In this document: positions 8,015 to 15,800 of the stretch, in pieces
Position numbering within the stretch: the stretch's first letter is position 1
How the letters are laid out: each line of letters opens with the position of its first letter
Assembly (NCBI RefSeq): GCF_000166055.1
Contig: NC_014664.1
Span: 1,928,001-1,992,000, forward strand
DNA: 64,000 nt
DNA from: Rhodomicrobium vannielii ATCC 17100
Lineage (GTDB): Bacteria; Pseudomonadota; Alphaproteobacteria; Rhizobiales; Rhodomicrobiaceae
Reading direction: 5' to 3'
Program-made: the position numbers and the translations under genes
The notes under the pieces: model-generated
What the model was told of the DNA's origin: nothing
Databases searched by the model: none
What the model saw: the letters and a program-made list of their open reading frames with translations, nothing else

Positions 8015-9622
8015 TCAGACCACGGGAGCAGCCTTTTGGTGAACGGCAAAGGCCCAGGGCATGAGTTCATCGATTTTGCGCATCGGCCAGCCATTGACGA
8101 GGCGTGAGAGAATGCTGGCGAGCCAGGCCTGTGGATCGACGCCATTGAGTTTGGCCGTTTCAATGAGCGAAGCGACGATTCCCCAATGCTCTGCTCCGCG
8201 GTCGTGGCCGGCGAAGAGTGCGTTTTTCCTGTTCAGAGCCAAGGGCCTGATGGAACGCTCGACGGTGTTGGTGTCCATCTCGATGCGCCCGTCGTTCGCG
8301 AACAGGATGAGGCCGTCCCAATGGTGGAGAGCATAGCGGATGGCCTTGGCCATTTTGGAGCCGCCGGGAACGAGGGAGAGGGTCTTTTCAAACCAGGACT
8401 TGAAACGATCGAGTAGCGGCATGCTCTTGGCCTGTCGGACCTTGCGGCGCGCTTCGGCGCTCTGGCCACGGATGGTTTCCTCGATTTTGTAAAGCGCTGC
8501 GATCTGCGCGAGCGCGGCGTCGGCGAGCGGCGCGTTGCCGCCCACAGCGATTTCATAGAACCGCCTCCTCAGGTGCGTCCAGCAGAAGGACAGGATGAGC
8601 GGTGCCGACGCTGGCCGGTTGCTCGCGAGGTCCTTGTAGGCGCTATAGCCATCGACCTGCAGGATCCCGCTGAAGCCTGCGAGATGGCTTTTCACATGCT
8701 CCGATCCGCGGCCTGGCGCATAGCAGTAGACAACGGCGGGCGGATCGGAGCCGCCCCAGGGCCTGTCGTCGCGGGCGTAAGCCCAGAGCTGGCCGAGCTT
8801 CACGCGCTTTCGTCCCGGATCCAGGACGGGGCAGCGCGTCTCGTCGGCGAACAGTTTCGGCGAGGTTTTCAGGATCTCGAACAGGCGCGTCTGAAGCGGC
8901 GCCAGAAGCGCCGCCGCTTTGCCGACCCAGTCAGCGAGCGTGGAGCGATCGAGATCGACGCCCTGGCGGCGATAGATTTGCGCCTGCCGATACAGCGGAC
9001 AGTGATCGGCATATTTCGCGGTCAGAACGTGAGCGACCAGTGCCTCGGTCGGGATGCCGGCCTCGATCAGACGCGTTGGCGCCCGAGCCTGAACCACAGC
9101 GCCTTCGCAGGCCCGGCAGGCATATTTCGGCCGGCGCGTCACGATCACTTTGAACTGGGCCGGGATCACGTCCAGCCGCTCCGAGCGATCCTCGCCCATG
9201 ACATGCATGGCACCGCCACAACACGGACAAGCTGTGCTTTCCGGTTCGATGACGATCTCCTCCCGCGGCAGATGGGAGGGCAGCGCCCCGCGATTGACAG
9301 AGCGGGGTCCTTTGCGCGACGCTTTCAGCGTCGCGTTCGAGGTCTCATCCGTGGCACCCGTTTCGGCGATCGCCTGCTCGGTCTCCTCCATGGCGAGGCT
9401 CAACTGATCGGGATCGAGCTTCTCCGATTTGCGGCCGAACTGCGCGCGACGCAGCTGGCGCAGCGTCTCCCACAATCTCGCATTGGCGCCCTGAACGCGG
9501 GCCAGTTCGGCGTCCTTTTCGGCGAGCGCTGCGTCTTTCGCCGACGCTTGTTCCGCCCAGTGCGCCACCAGAGCTTTCAGGACGCCGATATCGTCAGGGA
9601 GCTGATCCGTAGCTGCAATCAT
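8015..9622 (-). CDS. tnpC: IS66 transposase TnpC
   Basis: 535 aa from the ATG at 9622; the open frame extends further upstream but that part overlaps tnpB. The layout is that of the family: an N-terminal coiled-coil/leucine-zipper region (residues ~1-80), a zinc-binding CPCCGG...CRACE segment (~130-175), and the DDE catalytic domain with D in FADETRCPVL, D in QVDGYSAYKDL and E in NTVERSIRPL. A short C-terminal domain ends at KAAPVV. It catalyses transposition of the element. Length and catalytic residues look intact. Confidence 0.95.
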   Translation of the reverse strand: MIAATDQLPDDIGVLKALVAHWAEQASAKDAALAEKDAELARVQGANARLWETLRQLRRAQFGRKSEKLDPDQLSLAMEETEQAIAETGATDETSNATLKASRKGPRSVNRGALPSHLPREEIVIEPESTACPCCGGAMHVMGEDRSERLDVIPAQFKVIVTRRPKYACRACEGAVVQARAPTRLIEAGIPTEALVAHVLTAKYADHCPLYRQAQIYRRQGVDLDRSTLADWVGKAAALLAPLQTRLFEILKTSPKLFADETRCPVLDPGRKRVKLGQLWAYARDDRPWGGSDPPAVVYCYAPGRGSEHVKSHLAGFSGILQVDGYSAYKDLASNRPASAPLILSFCWTHLRRRFYEIAVGGNAPLADAALAQIAALYKIEETIRGQSAEARRKVRQAKSMPLLDRFKSWFEKTLSLVPGGSKMAKAIRYALHHWDGLILFANDGRIEMDTNTVERSIRPLALNRKNALFAGHDRGAEHWGIVASLIETAKLNGVDPQAWLASILSRLVNGWPMRKIDELMPWAFAVHQKAAPVV

Positions 9623-9681
9623 GACGCGAACAGCACCATGATTTGCAATCACAATCACGCAAAAACAGAGAGATATCAGGC

Positions 9682-10035
9682 TTATTGCACCGCCTGAGGA
9701 CGCGCCCTTCGAACCGCACGGACCCGGGCCCAGTCCAAGCCCTCGAACAAGGCGGACGCTTGCGCAGGCGACAGACGCATGACCCCGTCCTCGATCCTTG
9801 GCCAGCGGAACTTCGCATCCTCGAGCCGCTTGTAGATCAGGATCAGCCCCGAGCCATCCCAGATCAAAATCTTGATCCGGTCCGCCCGCTTGGAGCGGAA
9901 GATGAAGGCAGCGCCGCAAAACGGATCGAGCTTCAAGACCTCCTGAACCGTGGCCGCAAGCCCATCCATGCCTTTCCTGAAATCGACAGGCCGCGTCGCG
10001 ATGTAAATCCGAGGTGGAATGGCGCCGAAAATCAC
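9682..10035 (-). CDS. tnpB: IS66 accessory protein TnpB (Orf2)
   Basis: 117 aa. It carries the conserved IS66 Orf2 features: IYIATRPVDFRKGMDGLAA near the N-terminus, FIFRSKRADRIKIL in the middle and WPRIEDGVMRLSPAQ towards the end. The protein is required for efficient IS66 transposition; its biochemical role is unknown. It overlaps tnpA by 4 bases. Confidence 0.93.
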   Translation of the reverse strand: MIFGAIPPRIYIATRPVDFRKGMDGLAATVQEVLKLDPFCGAAFIFRSKRADRIKILIWDGSGLILIYKRLEDAKFRWPRIEDGVMRLSPAQASALFEGLDWARVRAVRRARPQAVQ

Positions 10036-10490
10036 CGCCGCCTCATCGAAAGCCCGTCGATAATTGCCAGGATAACCTCGCGGCCGGCCGTCACCGGGAT
10101 CCGCGCCCGTCCCCCTGCGAGTTCGAGTTCGATCAGCCCGGATGGCGGTGCCTCTTCTTTATGCTCAGGCTGAGGCGCATCCTTTTTCTCGATCAGCAAA
10201 GGGGCAAACGTCACCGGCTCTGGTTTGGGCGGTCGCGATCTGAGCCCCGCTTCACGGCGCCATTTGAAAAGCTGGCTCGCAGCCACGCCGTGTCGGCGCG
10301 CAACCTCGGAAACGCCGACCCCGTCCTCAAGCGTTTCCTGCACGATCGCCGCCTTCACATCGGACGGCCACGACCGTCGCCGGGCAACGCCGGTGATCAC
10401 CTCAATGCGCTGGAACGTGTCGGCCCGCGCGCACGACGCAAGCTCCGTGATAGGACTACGACCAGGATTAGACATAAGACGATCCCTCAA
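10032..10490 (-). CDS. tnpA: IS66 accessory protein TnpA (Orf1, HTH)
   Basis: Up to 152 aa; the start could also be the ATG at 10475 (MSNPGRS). It contains an IS3/IS911-type helix-turn-helix (WPSDVKAAIVQETLEDGVGV, then SEVARRHGVAASQLFKWRRE), the usual N-terminal domain of IS66 Orf1. It is coupled to tnpB by a 4-base overlap. The single base by which the two IS copies differ lies in this gene and is silent. Confidence 0.92.
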   Translation of the reverse strand: MRDRLMSNPGRSPITELASCARADTFQRIEVITGVARRRSWPSDVKAAIVQETLEDGVGVSEVARRHGVAASQLFKWRREAGLRSRPPKPEPVTFAPLLIEKKDAPQPEHKEEAPPSGLIELELAGGRARIPVTAGREVILAIIDGLSMRRR

Positions 10491-10551
10491 TGAACCGTCA
10501 CACTCGCAGCCGTTCGTGCAAAATGGAAGGTGAGGTCAGAACGCCGCTTAC

Positions 10552-11020
10552 GATGCCTCCTTCGGGCCAAAAGCTGCCGAACCGTATCTCCAAAAGGCGC
10601 GCCGAGTTTTCCGAGTCGGGTCGAAACCTGACGTTCCGAAATTTGGAACCAAATGCCGGAAGACCTCAATGAGCGGAAATCGGCCTGCCGATATATCTGC
10701 AAACGCCATCGGTCGTGGCGTCCCTTACGAAGGGGGCGCAGCTGTAAGATCATCCGTCTCGCGCGTTTACTTCCTTTTTAATTCCCTCACCCCGCAGCCA
10801 TTTTGGACCAAGGTTGAATTGAATATGTGGATGCTTTTAGCTAAGTATCCAGCGTGCGCATAAATTGCGCCTCTTTCTCGCGAAGGTAGCCCTGACTGAG
10901 GGCTTTCCCGCCATACCATCCAGCACGATAGCGTAGCGCGCAACACCCCACGTTTAGGAGCTCTGATCTGCCGGCAGCGCAGCTCCTATTCGCAAGCAAG
11001 TCTGAGCGAAAGGGGAAGGA
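10552..11020. other. Gene-free stretch right of IS66 copy 1
   Basis: About 470 bases with no frame that looks coding. It probably contains fragments left from the loss of the other half of the IS target, because the flanks of the IS do not match each other. From about 10760 the base composition turns more AT-rich, marking the start of the accessory patch with the next two genes. A purine-rich GAAAGGGGAAGGA precedes the next start codon. Confidence 0.4.
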
Positions 11021-11938
11021 ATGTTAAACAGCCCAATCAAGCAACTCGTTTCTATCGTACAATTTCCGCATCCTCAGGATGAACCTAAGCCGGGAATTTC
11101 GCCAACCCAACAGCCATGGAATACCGGCAGGCACTGCCGTAAATTCTTGCGGAATATGGGGTACTACGTGTTACCCGGAGGTGAGTGCAGTGAGAGAACA
11201 TCCCTTGTATTCTGGGGGGAGTGGGAGCCTCCTTCCAAGATTGTGAAGTCGTGGAAAGAGGAAAAACTTCTGCCGTCTTCTCTTCATGAACCCTATTGGG
11301 AGCGTAATGCACCTGCTGAGCGGCAGAACACCGACCCTTGGATATTTGGTGATCATTTCCTGTACAGCAATTGCAAACAATTTAACCCTAGGCGACAAAG
11401 CCGCACGGCGAAGCAATACACGCCCTCTCGGGAGCCTTCGGCGCTGCAAAGGTTGCGGCCAGGGTCTATTATTCTTTTTGGTTCCGTGATCGGTGATGAC
11501 TTTGTCCTGGACACTGTTTTTGTGGTGAAGGACTCGGAACACTTCACGCTGCGTCATCCGCCGCGCAACATAAGTGATGCGTTCAGATTTTGTACGATCG
11601 AGTCCTTAGCTGCAGCCGATGATGGCGAGGGTTGTGCGGCAGGAGCCGATGATGTGTACACCTTGTATAGAGGGGTGACTTATGATGATCGGGAACAGTA
11701 CAATGGCACGTACTCTTTTGTTCCTTGCTGTAGGGAAGATGCAAAGGACTTTCGATTCCCACGACCAGTCATTTCACTACCCGGTTATATAAATCCTTGC
11801 AACAAACAGGCTCCTTTGGGAGCACTAAAGTTTATCGAGGCCGACGAAGCTCGTAAGCAGTGGACCAAGGTGCAAGAGCAGGTGAACGAGGCTGGCCGCC
11901 TGATCGGAGTCTCATTTGAGACGCCCCCGCAGAAGTAG
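11021..11938 (+). CDS. Conserved protein of unknown function, possible EVE/ASCH-like beta fold
   Basis: 305 aa, no signal peptide or membrane segment. The start is supported by a purine-rich Shine-Dalgarno (GGGGAAGG). Motif-like segments are QPWNTGRHCRKFL (~31-43), LVFWGEWEPPS (~61-71), QNTDPWIFGDHFLYSNCKQF (~101-120), LRPGSIILFGS then DDFVLDTVFVV (~143-168), TLYRGVTY (~208) and FPRPVISLPGYINP (~241). I recall proteins with this motif series in unrelated bacteria, without a known function. The PGSIILFGS...FVLDTVFVV alternation resembles the beta strands of PUA-like (EVE/ASCH) nucleic-acid or modified-base readers, but that is only an impression. Lower GC than its neighbours suggests recent acquisition. 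Confidence 0.7.
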   Translation: MLNSPIKQLVSIVQFPHPQDEPKPGISPTQQPWNTGRHCRKFLRNMGYYVLPGGECSERTSLVFWGEWEPPSKIVKSWKEEKLLPSSLHEPYWERNAPAERQNTDPWIFGDHFLYSNCKQFNPRRQSRTAKQYTPSREPSALQRLRPGSIILFGSVIGDDFVLDTVFVVKDSEHFTLRHPPRNISDAFRFCTIESLAAADDGEGCAAGADDVYTLYRGVTYDDREQYNGTYSFVPCCREDAKDFRFPRPVISLPGYINPCNKQAPLGALKFIEADEARKQWTKVQEQVNEAGRLIGVSFETPPQK

Positions 11939-12243
11939 TCACCAAAATCAGCGTCGCTTTGTCGAGCGGAGGATTGAAACGCTTCACGAGCGTAAGGAGC
12001 GCTGCCGTTGAGAGCCGACGGCAACCTCATCGCTTTTCGTAAATATCTATGCGGGTATCGGCGTGAGGTGGTTTGTACCGCTGTTCGAAACCTATACAGG
12101 ATATCTCGCTGACGTCGGCGCTTGTCATTCATGCCGGTGAATTTGTTGGGTACGGAAGCGATGCGCATGGACATGCTGACCGATGACGGCCTTCTTTTTT
12201 TCTACAGTCGGCGAGCCTTGGAAGAGAGGGATATGACCAAAAC
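11939..12243. other. Intergenic DNA, nothing recognised
   Basis: 305 bases between the unknown gene and the secreted-protein pseudogene. No convincing reading frame, palindrome or promoter pair was seen. Confidence 0.4.
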
Positions 12244-12600
12244 ATGATGAATCTCACAATCGCGCTTATCTTTGCGTTTCTCTCCACCACTGCTGTCTAT
12301 GCAGAAATTTACAACTATTCATGCAAGGCCTGCGTATTCCCGAGGATTGTTAGTGACGACGGTTACGACGGATGCGATGTCGTCGATGGAAAGACGTATC
12401 CACTTCGGGTGGATGACAGCGAAAATGTCCTCGAATGAAGGGGGAAGAAATACAGCCTAACCGAACAACCTAACTGTGGGAGATATGGTTGGCATGCTGA
12501 AGGTAATGGAACGTCCTTTGACTTCTGTACTGCGACGCAGGGATACGGAGCCATTAAGAACAAGGACGAGGTCAGAGTCCGATGCGATCTTAAAAGGTGA
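12244..12600 (+). pseudogene. Small secreted Cys-containing protein, interrupted by an in-frame TGA
   Basis: The first 64 codons encode a signal peptide (MMNLTIALIFAFLSTTAVYA) and a Cys-containing start (CKACVFPRIV). At 12436-12438 the codon is TGA. The same frame continues without further stops for 54 codons (RGKKYSLTEQPNCGRYGW..., RVRCDLKR) to a TGA at 12598-12600. TGA for TGG is a single-base change and would restore a 118-aa secreted protein with six cysteines. It is therefore a recent nonsense mutation, a sequencing error or, less likely, a short product used as such. The family is unrecognised. Confidence 0.65.
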
Positions 12601-12880
12601 TAGGGCTGACCCGACTGGTACGCCAATGGCCCAGGCAGCCTAATAAAAAGTAGATATGGAAAAGCGAAGGGCGCGCTTCGAGTGATGGGCAAGCGTCGGG
12701 CATGAACGACGGCTCAACCTCCAACAGCAGGCACTCCCCGAAATCGGCCCGATGTACCTTCCCGGCCTTGACCTGAGATCGGAGCGTCGAGACGGCCAGG
12801 GCGGCTTTGGGTCAAAATCACCCCAACCCGTTTCCGGTGACTGCCGCTGCAGTTGGAAAAGAGACATGCGTCGTCTCAGA

Positions 12881-15800
12881 CTACGATCGCCCACGGCCGT
12901 TTTGCCGAGCTTGCGTTTCACTGAACTCGGCTTCCAGGAGCGCGATCTTGGCCCGCTGACTTGGTGGACTGTATTCCAGACCGGCAACGCTCGATACCGA
13001 TGGCCTCGCTACATGAACAGGCGTGTCCGCATGGAGCGCAGCGCTTTCGCCATTCTTTGCCGCGCCGTGCTCCGCCGGCTGCAGGGCCTTCTCGATGTCC
13101 GCGATCCGGGCTTTTACCGCGTTGAGCCGATCGGCGCGGGCGAACCCGGTCGCCGTCAACTGGCGCTCGAGCCTTGGGAGATCGGCCCTGGCCTTCGACA
13201 GCTCCTGCTCTTCGGCGGCGAGCACGGCTGGGACTTGCTTGATGCAGTTCTCAAAGCGGCGCAGGAGGCCTGCCGGGTCGATTTCGTCGCTCAACAGATA
13301 GGACTCCTGTTTGGCGTAGCCCCTCTCTCGTTCAATCTCGATGGTGTAGGAGAGACCGTTCGCGCCAGAGCGAACATAGGCTTCGAGCATGAACCCTCGC
13401 AGGCGCGCCTGCAGGGCGGCTTTTTGAGGCTGACCGAGGCCAAGTGGCGCCGCCTTCGAAACAAGCATTGCCTTTAACGCTTCGCCCGCTGCTTTGCGCT
13501 CCGAGAACCGCCTGTCTCCAATGGTGAGCAGGAACGCCGTTGTTTCGGATGCGCGGACCTGCTCGGCGTCGGCGCCAAGGCCCTCGATTGCCGTCTCGTG
13601 AGCGGCGATCTTGGAGGTGAGCCGCGCATAAGCCGATTTCGCGGCGAGGACGGAGCGCTCCTGGCCTCGTTTTGCCGCCTCAAGCTCGCGCAGCTCCTTG
13701 GACAGCTCCGCGTGCTCTATGATGAGCGGATTGCCGGTGGCCGCCGCCTTGATCATGGCGGCTTCCGGAAGCGGGGAATCGATGTCCTCGGCGGTCCGCA
13801 CCCCGCGTGCGCCGGCCCGCAATTGCGCGATGAAATTCGCCTTCCTGGTCAGCGTCTGCCAGCGATAGGCGTCGAGGCTGCGAAGCGTAATGTAGCGGAT
13901 GATCTCGACTTCGGAGTTGAGGTTCCCCTGCCTCAAGATGCGCCCATCGCGCTGCTCGACATCGGCGGGCCGCCAGGGCGCGTCGAGATGGTGCATGGCG
14001 ACAAGCTGGCGCTGCACGTTGGTGCCGACACCCATTTTGGCGGTGGAGCCGATCAGGATGCGCACCTGCGCCTCGCGAACGGCGGCAAACAGCCGTGCCT
14101 TCTTGATGTCGTTGTCGGCTTCGTGGATGAAGGCGATCTCTTCGCGCGGTATGCCTTTTTGCACCAGCCGCGCGCGTACATCCTCATAGAGATTGAAGGA
14201 CGAGCCGATCTCGTTGGGAAGGGCGGCATCGTTGTCGTCCGCATCTTCACCGAACTCCTCGTCGTCGGCAGACGGCGCTTTCATCCCGGCTTTGGAGTTC
14301 GGCACGCCCATGTCGAGAAACACGATCTGGCACAGTCCAGGCTTGGTCCCATCCTGCCAGATCCGCGCAATGCGCTCGACCGCGGCCACTGTCTTGCCAT
14401 GCGGATTGATGGGCGCTTGCGCGTCGAGCAGGCGAATGTCGGTCGCAAGCCGCAAGCCTTCGCCGAGGATCTTCAGCATGTTGTCGCCGCCGGCTTGCAC
14501 GCGCTTGCCCTTGATGGCTTCGGCGCGTTGCACAAGCTCGTCCATCATGTGAAGCTCGCGCTCCGAGAGCTCCGCCTCGACAACGGTCACCTGGCCTGCC
14601 TTGAGCTTCGGGCGGGGCAGGTTCAGCATCTCGGGCGTTTGCGTGTCGGCGACGCGGCTGTAAAGCGCGATCAGCTCGGGGATGTTCACGAATTTCGAAA
14701 ACGACCGCGTGGTGCGGAAGCCGCGGCCCGAAGGCGCAAGCTCGACCTCGGTCACGATGTCGCCGAAGGTGGCCGCCCAGGCATCGAATTCATCGATGTC
14801 GTAATCGGCAAGCAGCCTTCCCTGCAGATAGCGCTGCATGGTGTACATTTCGGCGATAGTGTTCGAGACGGGCGTTCCGGTGGCGAACACCGCGGCGCGG
14901 CCTGGCCGCTGTTCCTCCAGAGAACGGATTTTCAGATAGAGATCGGTCGCGCGCTGGGATTCCGTGCCGGAAAGCCCCTTCACGCGGGTGTGCCGCGTGC
15001 GGAAGGCGAGGTTTTTGAAGGCATGGGCTTCGTCGACAAACAGAAAATCGACGCCCAGTTCCTCGAAGGTGATGCCGTCGTCTTTCCGCTCCTGGTTGAG
15101 GAGTTTGTCGAGCTTGGCTTCGAGCCTTCTTGCCGCCTTCTCCAGCTCCTTGACGGTCGGCGAGCCGCGCCCCTCGTCGGCTTCCGCCTTGGCTTTGAAA
15201 TCTCCGAGCGCGTCGAGCTCATCGCGAATGAAGCGCTCGTAAGCCGCGTCCGACATGCGGATGCGCCCGAAGGCATCGTGGGTGATGATGATCGCGTCAT
15301 GGGCGCCAGCGGCCATGCGCGCGCTAAACGCGCGGCGCTTGTCTTTCGACATGACCTCCTTGTCGGCGACGAGGATCTCGGCGGCGGGGTAGGCTTGCAG
15401 GAACTCACGCGCAAACTGCTCCAGCATGTGATTGGGCACGACATACATGGGCCGGCGGATCAGTCCGAGACGGCGCTGCTCCTGGCCCGCGCCGATCATG
15501 GTGAAGGTCTTGCCGGCGCCGACCGCATGATCGATGAGCGTGTTGCCGCTCGAGACCACGCGCCAGATGGCGTTCAGCTGGTGCGGGTGCAGCCGGAAGG
15601 GCCGAGGCTCTTGGTTGGGGCCGGCATTGATGAAGCGGGCAAGGCCCGGCATGGTCTGATGGGCGCCGTCATAGACGGTCGGCACCAGGCGGTTGAAGCG
15701 GAGATTATAGAGCTCTTCGAGCTGCCGCGCCCTCTCCTCATCGGTCCAGACCCAGCCTTCGACACCGGTCTCGGGCGCGCCTGAGAAGAGTTCGCGGATG

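Larger units (their letters stand above)
8002..10551 (-). mobile_element. IS66-family insertion sequence, copy 1 (2550 bp)
   Basis: The boundaries come from comparison with copy 2 (30197-32746): identity begins at GTAAGCGG (8002) and ends at CGCTTAC (10551), the typical IS66 terminal inverted repeat. It carries tnpA, tnpB and tnpC on the minus strand. The only difference I found from copy 2 is base 10242 (G here, C at 32437), a silent change in a Leu codon of tnpA. The 8 bases on the left (CCTGTAAG, 7994-8001) and right (GATGCCTC, 10552-10559) do not match, so there is no target duplication. This suggests later recombination or deletion at one flank. Confidence 0.95.

Noticed and set aside
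8573-9697. A 374-codon plus-strand frame within IS66 (also at 30768-31892)
   Set aside because: Antisense to tnpC, which has all catalytic residues; the frame has no protein-like features.
11960-11985. GGATTGAAACGC, which resembles the end of a CRISPR repeat
   Set aside because: Single occurrence with no second repeat or spacer spacing; no cas genes in the window.
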